Source of the DNA: Streptomyces sp. LUP47B
GTDB lineage: Bacteria > Actinomycetota > Actinomycetes > Streptomycetales > Streptomycetaceae
Reading direction: 5' to 3'
Assembly (NCBI RefSeq): GCF_001746295.1
Contig: NZ_MJAH01000004.1
Span: 401,995-465,994 of the forward strand
Length of the DNA stretch: 64,000 nucleotides
Shown here: in pieces, positions 45,584 to 53,562 of the stretch
Numbering within the stretch: position 1 is the stretch's first letter
How the letters are laid out: each line of letters opens with the position of its first letter
Position numbers and translations under genes: made by a program
Notes under the pieces: model-generated
Database searches by the model: none
The model's input: the letters and a program-made list of their open reading frames with translations, nothing else
What the model was told of the DNA's origin: nothing

Positions 45584-45715
45584 TCAGGCCCTGCGGCTCC
45601 TCGTGGAGCTGGACGCACCGCCGAACAGCCGGGCCACCGCCCGGAACGGCAGCGTGACCACGGTGGCGATGGCGCCACCGATCTGACGCAGGACGTCTGC
45701 GATCGCGCGGAACAT
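45584..45715 (-). CDS. LPFR-motif microprotein
   Basis: 43 residues behind GAGGAAAGGGG. An amphipathic or membrane-seeking helix (FRAIADVLRQIGGAIATVVT) runs into LPFRAVARLFGG and a Ser/Arg-rich basic tail. I recall this LPFR pattern from a conserved family of tiny actinobacterial proteins of unknown role. An ATG two codons earlier (45721) is also possible. Confidence 0.75.
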   Translation of the reverse strand: MFRAIADVLRQIGGAIATVVTLPFRAVARLFGGASSSTRSRRA

Positions 45716-45804
45716 GTGCATCCCCTTTCCTCTCCCGGCCACGACGGCCAGGAGAAGAACGGGTACCTCCTGGACGGCCCGGCAATCTTCGTGCCCCGGA
45801 AGTT

Positions 45805-46674
45805 TCAGCGCTTGCCGATCAGGTCCGAGGGATAGGCCCCCGCGGCCATCGCGGTACGCGCGAACCCGGTCGCGAGCTCCGTCAGCCGCCGTACGTCCTC
45901 GGCCCCGAGGTGCTCGTACGGGGCCCGGTCCAGCCGGTCGGTCTCGGCCTCGATCTCCTCCCGCAGGGCGACACCCCGCTCCGTCAGCTCGCCGTCGGCC
46001 TCCAGCAGCCCGCGCTCCCGGAGCCGTCCGACGGCCGCGTCCCACTCCTGCCGGGTCCAGCCGCGCGTGGTGAACACCCAGGACGGCGTCATGCCCCGGC
46101 CCGTCGCGGTGTGGGTCACCAGGGCTTCCAGGCCGTCGAGCCTCGCGGACATCAGGGCGGCGAGATGCCCGTCGCCCCGGTGCTCGCGCAGCAGCGTCGC
46201 GGCGTGCCAGAACGCCAGGTGGGGCTCCTGGGGCACGGGCAGGTCGGCGTGCGCGGAGTACAGCGGGCGCGCGGCGCGTGAGCAGGCCTCGGTGGCCCGC
46301 AGGGCGAGCCGCGCGGCCTCGGCCATCTCGTCGGATGCCACGGTTTGCTCACCCAGCAGGCGGCGCAGGGTCGCGTCGACGGCACGCACGCGTGCCGCCA
46401 GAACCTGCTCGGGCGTGGCGGTCCGCCACACCGCGGGTACATGCTCGGCCACCAACTCGTGCTTGTAGTTGTAGAACGCGGCCGTCACCGCCCCCGGGCC
46501 GACCGCCCCCAGTGGCGCGGCCCGCACCGCGAAGTTGACGGCCCTCGGGTGCGTGACGCCGATCGCGGCCAGCTCCCTGCCCAGGTCGGGAGAGAAGTAG
46601 TGCGCGGCGTGCAGGGAGTTGAGCGGGTTGTGACAGCGGCGGCCGGCGCGCGGTTCCAGGACGGCAGTAGTCAT
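45805..46674 (-). CDS. SCO6745-type helix-turn-helix family protein
   Basis: 289 residues, mostly helical. The opening RCHNPLNSLHAAHYFSPDLGRELAAIGV and the late HTATGRGMTPSWVFTTRGWTRQEWDAAVGRLRERGLL (a MarR-like winged helix) match the family named after SCO6745 of S. coelicolor. No proven ligand. The N-terminal helical part could be a sensing domain. Single gene. Confidence 0.82.
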   Translation of the reverse strand: MTTAVLEPRAGRRCHNPLNSLHAAHYFSPDLGRELAAIGVTHPRAVNFAVRAAPLGAVGPGAVTAAFYNYKHELVAEHVPAVWRTATPEQVLAARVRAVDATLRRLLGEQTVASDEMAEAARLALRATEACSRAARPLYSAHADLPVPQEPHLAFWHAATLLREHRGDGHLAALMSARLDGLEALVTHTATGRGMTPSWVFTTRGWTRQEWDAAVGRLRERGLLEADGELTERGVALREEIEAETDRLDRAPYEHLGAEDVRRLTELATGFARTAMAAGAYPSDLIGKR

Positions 46675-46787
46675 GGCGTGCAGGTTACCGACCGCTTGGT
46701 ATCTCCTCTACGGGGGAGCTCCGCATGGCAGAAAAGGTGGGGAACTCGTCATTGCGGCCATCGTCGGCGCCCCCAAGAATCGGAGAC

Positions 46788-47747
46788 ATGGCGCAGCGAA
46801 CCGTTCTCTTCGTCCTCTTCGACGGCATGCAGAGCCTCGACGTCACCGGCCCGCTGGAGGTCTTCGCCGGGGCCGAGCAGCACACCCCGGGCACCTACCG
46901 CATCCGTACGGCCTCGCTGGACGGCGCTCCCGTACGCACCTCCAGTGGCCTGACCGTCGTACCGGACGAAACCCTCGCGCAGGCCGATGCCCCGCACACC
47001 CTCCTGGTCCCCGGCGGCCAGGGCACCCGGCGCCCCGATGCGCGCCTCACCGACTGGCTGCGCGAGCACGGCCCCCGGGCGGAGCGGCTGGTCTCGGTGT
47101 GCACCGGTGCCATCCGGCTCGCCGAGGCGGGGCTGCTGGACGGGCGGCGCGTCACGACGCACTGGGCGTACAGCGACAAGCTCGCCCGCGACCACCCGGC
47201 CGTGGAGGTGGACCCCGACCCCATCTATGTGCGCGACGGGCAGGTGTCGACGTCCGCCGGCGTCACCTCGGGTATCGACCTCGCGCTCGCCCTGGTCGAG
47301 GAGGACCTGGGCCGGGACGCCGCCCTCACCATCGCCCGCCACCTGGTCGTCTTCCTGCGCAGGCCCGGCAACCAGGCACAGTTCAGCGCCCAGCTCGCCG
47401 CCCAGACCGCGGAGCGCGAGCCGTTGCGCGCGGTCCAGCACTGGATCACCGAGCACCCCGCCGGCGACCTGAGCGTCGAGGCGCTCGCCGCCCGCGCCCG
47501 TCTCTCGCCCCGCCACTTCGCCCGCGCCTTCCAGACCGAGACCGGCATGACGCCGGGCCGGTACGTCGACCGGGTCCGCCTCGAACACGCCCGCCGCCTC
47601 CTGGAGGACACCTCCGACGGCATCGAGGAGATCTCCCGCGCCAGCGGCTACGGCACCCCCGAGGGGATGCGCCGCGCCTTCGTCAAAGCCCTCGGCACGG
47701 CCCCTTCCGAGTACCGCCGCCGCTTCCACCCGACCCCGGCCCGCTGA
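46788..47747 (+). CDS. GlxA-type AraC-family regulator with DJ-1/PfpI domain
   Basis: 319 residues. Residues 1-190 are a DJ-1/PfpI-like domain (VLFVLFDGMQSLDVTGPLEVF, SVCTGAIRLAEAGLLDGRRVTTHW). Residues about 215-315 are an AraC/XylS pair of helix-turn-helix motifs (LSVEALAARARLSPRHFARAF, EISRASGYGTPEGMRRAF). It is followed 11 bp later by a stand-alone DJ-1 protein closely resembling its own N-terminal half, so the pair likely responds to the same compound. Confidence 0.9.
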   Translation: MAQRTVLFVLFDGMQSLDVTGPLEVFAGAEQHTPGTYRIRTASLDGAPVRTSSGLTVVPDETLAQADAPHTLLVPGGQGTRRPDARLTDWLREHGPRAERLVSVCTGAIRLAEAGLLDGRRVTTHWAYSDKLARDHPAVEVDPDPIYVRDGQVSTSAGVTSGIDLALALVEEDLGRDAALTIARHLVVFLRRPGNQAQFSAQLAAQTAEREPLRAVQHWITEHPAGDLSVEALAARARLSPRHFARAFQTETGMTPGRYVDRVRLEHARRLLEDTSDGIEEISRASGYGTPEGMRRAFVKALGTAPSEYRRRFHPTPAR

Positions 47748-47758
47748 AAGGACTCCCC

Positions 47759-48409
47759 GTGCAGATCGCCATCGTCCTCTACGACCGGTTCACCGCCCTG
47801 GACGCCGTAGGACCGTACGAGACCCTCGGTCGTCTCCCCGACTCCGAGGTCGTCTTCGTCGCCGAGCAGACAGGCCCCGTCCGCACCGACAGCGGGAACC
47901 TCGCGCTGATCGCCGACCGGACCCTGGCCGCGGTGCCGAACCCCGATGTGGTGGTCGTCCCGGGCGGTCCGGGGCAGACCCCGCAGATGACGAACGAGGC
48001 CCTCCTCGACTGGATCCGCGTCGCCGACACCACCAGCACCTGGACGACGTCCGTGTGCACCGGCTCCCTGCTGCTCGCGGCCGCGGGCCGCCTGGAAGGG
48101 CGTCGGGCGACCTCGCACTGGCTGGCCCTCGACGAACTGAGGAGGTTCGGGGTCGAGCCGACGGGGGAGCGGGTCGTGACGGACGGCAAGTACGTCACCG
48201 CGGCCGGCGTCTCCTCCGGCATCGACATGGGGCTCGCGCTGATCGGCCGTATCGCGGGCGAGTTCGTCGCCCAGGCCGTACAACTCGGCATCGAGTACGA
48301 CCCGCAGCCGCCCTACGACGCAGGAGCCCCGCAGAAGGCGCCAGCTGACGTCGTCGAGCTGCTCCGGTCGAGGAGCCGGTTCATCCTCGGCCAGGAACCG
48401 ACCACGTGA
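47759..48409 (+). CDS. DJ-1/PfpI family protein
   Basis: 216 residues, GTG start behind AAAGGA. Begins VQIAIVLYDRFTALDAVGPYETL. The nucleophile-elbow SVCTGSLLLAAAG carries the reactive Cys, and ATSHWLALDELRRFGV follows, so it resembles isonitrile hydratase and similar members. Operon with the GlxA-type regulator. The 3' end overlaps the convergent enoyl-CoA hydratase gene by 29 bp. Confidence 0.88.
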   Translation: MQIAIVLYDRFTALDAVGPYETLGRLPDSEVVFVAEQTGPVRTDSGNLALIADRTLAAVPNPDVVVVPGGPGQTPQMTNEALLDWIRVADTTSTWTTSVCTGSLLLAAAGRLEGRRATSHWLALDELRRFGVEPTGERVVTDGKYVTAAGVSSGIDMGLALIGRIAGEFVAQAVQLGIEYDPQPPYDAGAPQKAPADVVELLRSRSRFILGQEPTT

Positions 48410-49145
48410 ACCGCGGCTGACGGCGCTCCAGGAACGCAGCGACGCCTTCCGCGGTGTCGCCGCTGCCCCGCGCCTGCCCGGCCCAGTACGCGTCCCGGTC
48501 CGAGCGGCCGTTCGCGAACTCCTTCGCGGCGGCCTGCGTCAGCTGCGAGCGGGACGCCAGGATCCGGGTGAAGTCCCCTACCCGCTTGGCGAGTTCGCCC
48601 TCGGGCAGCACCTCGTCGACCAGGCCCGTGCGCAGCGCACGCTCCGCGTCGATCAACTCCCCTGAGAACAGCAGATACTTGGCGGCTGCCGGGCCGACCA
48701 GCGACACCAACCGCCGGGTGGAGGACGCCGGATACACGATCCCGAGCTTCGCCGGGGTCACCCCGAACAGCGAGCCCTCCTCGGCGAACCGCAGATCGCA
48801 GGCCGCCGCGAGCTGCGACCCGCCACCCACACAGTGCCCCCGGATCGCCGCCAGCGTCGGCTTCGGGAACGCGGCGAGGGCCTCCTCGGCGCGCACCGCG
48901 AGCCCCTGCGCCTCCTCGGGAGATTGGCGCAGCGTGGAGATGTCGGCGCCCGCGCAGAACGTGCCGCCCTCACCCGTCAGCACGAGCGCCCGTACGCCCG
49001 GGTCGGCGGCCAGCGTGTCAAGGAGCGGGGGCAGCGCCCGCCACATCGCGGCCGTCATGGCATTGCGCTTGGCCGGATGGTGGACTACGACGGTAGCGAC
49101 CGAGTCGGTGACGGTGTGCAGCAGCTGCGGCTCCGAGAGCTCCAT
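48381..49145 (-). CDS. Enoyl-CoA hydratase/isomerase family protein
   Basis: 254 residues of the crotonase fold. Oxyanion-hole motifs GTFCAGADIS and IRGHCVGGGSQLAAACDLRFA are clear. The acidic residue of the first classical position is not evident in CVGGGSQ, and the LGIVYPASSTRRL region lacks the usual glutamate of hydratases, so an isomerase or other activity is possible. Single gene. Confidence 0.88.
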   Translation of the reverse strand: MELSEPQLLHTVTDSVATVVVHHPAKRNAMTAAMWRALPPLLDTLAADPGVRALVLTGEGGTFCAGADISTLRQSPEEAQGLAVRAEEALAAFPKPTLAAIRGHCVGGGSQLAAACDLRFAEEGSLFGVTPAKLGIVYPASSTRRLVSLVGPAAAKYLLFSGELIDAERALRTGLVDEVLPEGELAKRVGDFTRILASRSQLTQAAAKEFANGRSDRDAYWAGQARGSGDTAEGVAAFLERRQPRFTWSVPGRG

Positions 49146-49214
49146 AGCGTCGGATGCTAGTCGTACGCCTCGACCGTACGATCAAGAAGGGGCCGCAGCA
49201 CGAGGAGGCCCCGC

Positions 49215-49820
49215 ATGGCAGTGAACAAGGCGGAGAACCCCGAGACGGCCAGGCTGAGCCGCGATTTCGGGTGGCTCGCGGCGCTCGGTGTGATCCTGGT
49301 GCTCGCCGGACTCGTCGGGCTGGTCTACACCGGTGTGGCCACACTCACGTCGATGATCCTGTTCGGCTGGCTCCTGCTGATCGGCGGCGTGGTCGGACTG
49401 CTGCACGCGGTCCAGGCCCGGGGCTCCAACTTCTTCTGGCTCGGTGTCGTGGTCGCCGCCCTGAACATCGCGGCCGGCGTCGTCGTCATCGTGCGCCCGG
49501 ACGCGGCGGCCGCGGCTCTGACCATGTTCGCCGCGCTGCTCTTCCTGACCGGCGGGGTGTTCCGGCTGGCCGGCAGCCTGGTGGTGCGCGGGCCGCAGTT
49601 CGGCTGGACCCTCGTGCAGGGCGCCTTCGGTCTGCTGCTCGGCATCCTGGTGCTGGCCTCCTGGCCGAGCAGCAGCAAGTACGTGATCGGCTGCTTCTTC
49701 TCGCTCGCCCTGCTCTTCGACGGTCTCGGCCTCATGGCCACCGGCTTCGGTGGCCGCAAGATCGTCGGAATGGTCACGGAGCAGCATGAAGCCGCCTCCA
49801 AACCGACACAACCCGAATAG
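49215..49820 (+). CDS. HdeD-family membrane protein (DUF308)
   Basis: 201 residues, AGGAGG site before ATG. Six hydrophobic helices in three DUF308-like pairs (ALGVILVLAGLVGLVYTG, MILFGWLLLIGGVVGLLHA and onward), cytosolic charged tail. HdeD helps acid resistance in E. coli at high cell density. The role in Streptomyces is not known and is probably envelope stress related. Confidence 0.9.
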   Translation: MAVNKAENPETARLSRDFGWLAALGVILVLAGLVGLVYTGVATLTSMILFGWLLLIGGVVGLLHAVQARGSNFFWLGVVVAALNIAAGVVVIVRPDAAAAALTMFAALLFLTGGVFRLAGSLVVRGPQFGWTLVQGAFGLLLGILVLASWPSSSKYVIGCFFSLALLFDGLGLMATGFGGRKIVGMVTEQHEAASKPTQPE

Positions 49821-49910
49821 TTTCGCGCGGAATCGGTCAGAGACGTTCGATATCGGCTGACTTCTGTTCAGGTATCCGGGGTGGAGTGACGTGCTGCCAA
49901 CACTCGACAT

Positions 49911-50456
49911 GTGGTGACAATCGAGCGCAAGGGTGGCGACCGAAGAATGGACGACCATGGGCGCGGGTCCGGCCCTCGCCCACCGGACAGCGGAGAAGAC
50001 CCCCTCGACCCGGGCGTACCGGATCCGCTGCCGTACGAGGGTGTGTGGAGGTTCACCGCACCCGCTGTCGACGCGTCGGTCCCGCAGGCGCGACACGCCG
50101 TGCGGGACCTGCTGTACCGCCAGGGAGTGCCCGTCTCGGACGACCTCGTCCAGGGCCTTCTGCTGATCGTGTCCGAGCTCGTCACGAACGCCGTCCGGCA
50201 CGCGGCCCTGCTCTCGCCGATGCTCGCCGTGGAGGTGGCCGTGGGCGCGGAGTGGGTGCGGGTGTCCGTGGAGGACAACCACCCCTACCGGCCGACTGCC
50301 CTGGAGGCCGCCCACAGCGAGACCGGGGGCCGGGGGCTGCTGCTGGTCCGTGAGATCACCCGGGAGGCGGGCGGGGTCTGCGACGTCGAGCACACGACCA
50401 GCGGCGGCAAGGTGATCTGGGCCGCCCTGCCGCTCAAGTCCGTGCGCGTGTCCTGA
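49911..50456 (+). CDS. Anti-sigma-factor-like histidine-kinase-type ATPase
   Basis: 181 residues if the first GTG is used; ATG at 49947 would give 169 and removes only basic residues. An RsbW/SpoIIAB-type HATPase fold: N box ELVTNAVRHA, then VSVEDNHPYRP and GGRGLLLV. No sensor or dimerisation domain, so it is a stand-alone regulator kinase of the large Streptomyces ATP-binding family. Partners are not adjacent. Converges on idi with 6 bp between stops. Confidence 0.88.
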   Translation: MVTIERKGGDRRMDDHGRGSGPRPPDSGEDPLDPGVPDPLPYEGVWRFTAPAVDASVPQARHAVRDLLYRQGVPVSDDLVQGLLLIVSELVTNAVRHAALLSPMLAVEVAVGAEWVRVSVEDNHPYRPTALEAAHSETGGRGLLLVREITREAGGVCDVEHTTSGGKVIWAALPLKSVRVS

Positions 50457-50462
50457 GGGCGG

Positions 50463-51056
50463 TCACCAGCCGGCGGAGAGGCCCGTCAGCTCCCTGACCG
50501 CGGGGCGGGCCGCGTCCAGCACCGTCATGAACCAGGACGAGAAGGGGTCCTTCGCGTGCCGCTCCGCCAGCTCGTCCGGCGTCACGAACACCGTCGCGCC
50601 GACCTCCTCCGGATCCGGGGCGGGCGGGGACTGCACCATGCCGACGAACAGGTGGTTGTACTCCTGCTCGACCAGACCCGAGTCGGGGTCCGGGTGGTTG
50701 TAGCGGACCGTGCCCGCCTCGGCGAGCAGCGACGGGGAGACGCCCAGCTCCTCGTACGTCCGCCGGGCCGCCGCCGCGAAGGGCGCCTCGCCCGGGTAGG
50801 GGTGGCCGCAGCAGGTGTTGGACCACACGCCGGGGGAGTGGTACTTGCCGAGCGCCCGCTGCTGGAGGAGCAGCCGGCCCCGCTCGTCGAAAAGGAACAC
50901 CGAGAAGGCGCGGTGCAGCTGTCCCGGCGGCTGGTGGGCGGCGAGCTTCTCCGCGGTGCCGATCGTCACACCGTGCTCGTCGACCAGCTCCAGCAGGATC
51001 GCGTTCGCGGTGCCGTTCGACGGAGTGTGCGTCGTGGTGGCAGGTGTGGTCGGCAT
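50463..51056 (-). CDS. idi: Isopentenyl-diphosphate delta-isomerase, type I
   Basis: 197 residues; ATG at 51056 is preferred because AAGG lies 6 nt upstream (an ATG two codons earlier overlaps it). Nudix-fold enzyme interconverting IPP and DMAPP. Catalytic Cys83 is in NTCCGHP and the Glu pair 130/132 in EQEYNH matches E. coli Glu114/116. It would feed squalene synthesis by the hopanoid genes 10 kb away. Confidence 0.95.
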   Translation of the reverse strand: MPTTPATTTHTPSNGTANAILLELVDEHGVTIGTAEKLAAHQPPGQLHRAFSVFLFDERGRLLLQQRALGKYHSPGVWSNTCCGHPYPGEAPFAAAARRTYEELGVSPSLLAEAGTVRYNHPDPDSGLVEQEYNHLFVGMVQSPPAPDPEEVGATVFVTPDELAERHAKDPFSSWFMTVLDAARPAVRELTGLSAGW

Positions 51057-51243
51057 ACCCATCCTTCACATCGGTCTTCGCGCCCCAAGTGTGCCGCACG
51101 AATCCGGCACTCCCGGCAGTTGATCGTGCCCGGCGCGGCGGGCGGGGAACCGCTCGGAGCGGTGCTGTGGGGTGGAGGACGCAAAGGTGCGCCGGATCGC
51201 TGCATTCCGTCAGAACGCGCGTTTCATGCACCGTACACGTGTG

Positions 51244-52179
51244 TCAGTGGCACAGCCGTGCCTCGTGTTCCGCGTGCCCGCTCGGCTCCAGCTGGAAGGT
51301 GCAGTGCTCCACGTCGAAGTGGTCGCCGAGACAGTTCTGGAGTTCGTGCAGCATCTTCTCGTGACCGATCGCGCTGAGGACGTCGGAGCGCACGACGACA
51401 TGCGCGGACAGCACCGGCATGCCCGAGGTGATCGTCCAGGCGTGCAGGTCGTGGACGTCCTCCACACCGTCCAGGGCCAGGATGTGCGCCCGCACCTCCA
51501 CCATGTCGACATCCTTGGGCGCCGACTCCAGGAGGACGTCGAGGGTTTCGCGCAGCAGCTTGACGGTGCGCGGCACGATCATCAGGCCGATGACGAGGGA
51601 CGCGATCGGGTCGGCGGCCTCCCAGCCCGTGGTCAGGATCACCACGGCGGAGACGATCACCGCGAGCGAGCCCAGCGCGTCCGCCGCGACCTCCAGGAAC
51701 GCCCCGCGCACGTTCAGGCTCTCCTTCTGGCCGCGCATCAGCAGGGTCAGCGAGATCATGTTCGCGACCAGACCGATGGCGCCGAACACGATGGTCAGCC
51801 CGCCCTCGGTGCCGGCCGGCGTGACGAACCGCTGGATCGCCTCGTACAGGACGTAGCCGCCGACGCCGAGCAGCAGCAGACAGTTCGCGAGGGCGGCGAG
51901 GATCTCGGCGCGGGCGTACCCGAAGGTGCGGTTGCCGGTCGCCGGGCGGTTCGCGAAGTGGATCGCGAGAAGGGCCATGCCGAGGCCCAGCCCGTCCGTC
52001 GCCATGTGCGCCGCGTCGGCGACCAGGGCGAGGGAGTCCGCGAGGATGCCGCCGACGATCTCGACCACCATGACGGTGAGCGTGATCGACAGCGCCACCC
52101 GCAGCGTGCCGACGTACGCCGCGGTCGCCGTACCGCCGGCCGGCGCATGCGAGCGCCCGTGATCGTGCCCTGCCCCCAT
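51244..52179 (-). CDS. CDF-family metal cation exporter
   Basis: 311 residues, six membrane helices and a cytosolic C-terminal domain, His-rich ends (GHDHGRSH; HAEHEARLCH). First metal pair is His58/Asp62 in DAAHMATD. In the second site the usual HxxxD is ExxxD (FLEVAADALGS), so specificity may not be plain zinc. Likely exports zinc, cobalt or a related ion. Lone gene. Confidence 0.9.
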   Translation of the reverse strand: MGAGHDHGRSHAPAGGTATAAYVGTLRVALSITLTVMVVEIVGGILADSLALVADAAHMATDGLGLGMALLAIHFANRPATGNRTFGYARAEILAALANCLLLLGVGGYVLYEAIQRFVTPAGTEGGLTIVFGAIGLVANMISLTLLMRGQKESLNVRGAFLEVAADALGSLAVIVSAVVILTTGWEAADPIASLVIGLMIVPRTVKLLRETLDVLLESAPKDVDMVEVRAHILALDGVEDVHDLHAWTITSGMPVLSAHVVVRSDVLSAIGHEKMLHELQNCLGDHFDVEHCTFQLEPSGHAEHEARLCH

Positions 52180-52322
52180 GGAAGCCGCCTCCCGCGTGTT
52201 TGTCCCGGAACAGCCCGTCCGGGATCACAGTGAACTACGGGTAGGGGGTACCGGGCAACGCGGCACTGAACACCGTTGTCATGTCCTCTGACCTGCGGAA
52301 ACGAAGGGCAGGTCAGGGGCCC

Positions 52323-53285
52323 TCAGCGGTGGTGCAGCAGCCAGCCCCGCCAGGCGGAGTCGATCATCTCGCGCACTCCTCGCCGCGCGCTCCAGCCGAG
52401 CGTCTCGGCGGCCCGGGCGGCCGAGGCCACCGACACGGGCGCGTCTCCCGGACGCCGGGGCTCCACGACGGCCGGCCGGCGGTCTCCGGTCACCTCACCG
52501 ATCACCGTGACCATCTCGCGCACGGACACGCCCGCGCCGCGACCGATGTTGACCGTCAGAGCACCGCTCCGTCCGCTCAGGTGCCGGGCCGCCGCGAGAT
52601 GGGCCTCGGCCAGGTCGGACACATGGATGTAGTCACGGACGCAGGTGCCGTCCGGCGTCGGATAGTCGTCACCGAAGATCCGCGGAGCCTCGCCGCGGGT
52701 GAGCCGGTCGAAGACCATCGGCACGATGTTGAAGACCCCGGTGTCCGCGAGTTCCGGCGCCGCGGCCCCGGCGACGTTGAAGTAACGCAGACAGACGGTG
52801 GAGATCCCGTGTGCCTGCCCGGCCGCCCGCACCAGCCACTCCCCGGCGAGCTTCGTCTCGCCGTACGGGTTCACGGGGGCGCACGGCGTCTCCTCCGTGA
52901 TCAGTTCCACATCCGGGTTGCCGTAGACGGCCGCCGACGAGGAGAAAAGGAAGCGCTCGACACCGGCTTCCGCGACCGCCTCCAGGAGGGTCGCGAGGCC
53001 GCCGAGGTTCTCCTGGTAGTAGCGGGTCGGCTGGGCCACCGACTCCGCGACCTGCTTGCGCGCCGCGAGATGCACCACACCCGTCACCGCGTGTTCGGCC
53101 AGCACCCGCTTGAGCAGGCCGCCGTCGAGTGAGGAACCCCGCATCAGCGGCACGTCGGCGGGCAGTCGTGCGGGCACGCCCGCCGAGAGGTCGTCCAGGA
53201 CGAGCACCCGCTCCCCGGCCCCCGTCATGGCCCGCGCCACATGCGCCCCTATGTACCCGGCACCGCCGGTGATCAGCCACGTCAT
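52323..53285 (-). CDS. galE: UDP-glucose 4-epimerase
   Basis: 320 residues, extended SDR: NAD motif GGAGYIG (7-13), FSSSAAVYGNP, NPYGETK catalytic Tyr/Lys, and RYFNVAGA. Converts UDP-galactose and UDP-glucose. It sits divergently beside the phosphopolyol/exporter operon and could supply its sugar nucleotide, although galE also serves general metabolism. Confidence 0.93.
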   Translation of the reverse strand: MTWLITGGAGYIGAHVARAMTGAGERVLVLDDLSAGVPARLPADVPLMRGSSLDGGLLKRVLAEHAVTGVVHLAARKQVAESVAQPTRYYQENLGGLATLLEAVAEAGVERFLFSSSAAVYGNPDVELITEETPCAPVNPYGETKLAGEWLVRAAGQAHGISTVCLRYFNVAGAAAPELADTGVFNIVPMVFDRLTRGEAPRIFGDDYPTPDGTCVRDYIHVSDLAEAHLAAARHLSGRSGALTVNIGRGAGVSVREMVTVIGEVTGDRRPAVVEPRRPGDAPVSVASAARAAETLGWSARRGVREMIDSAWRGWLLHHR

Positions 53286-53562
53286 GGTCGCCCACCCTAT
53301 GCCGACGCTCCGGGCTCCCGGCGATGTCCCGGATGTCCGCTCTGTGGGGCGCGGTTTGTGAGCGGGGGCCCGGATCACCGATGATGATCGTGGCAAAGGC
53401 CGAGGGAGGCGACGTTGATCGGCCCGTTAACGGGCGGTGAACGCAGTCTTCTTGGCATCCGATAGCCTCTGCCGACATGCCGCCCGCCTGGTGCAGCCAA
53501 GGGGCGCCCCCATCGTGCACATGACCGGCGCCCGCGCGTCGGCACCCAGGGAGTGAGTTCGG

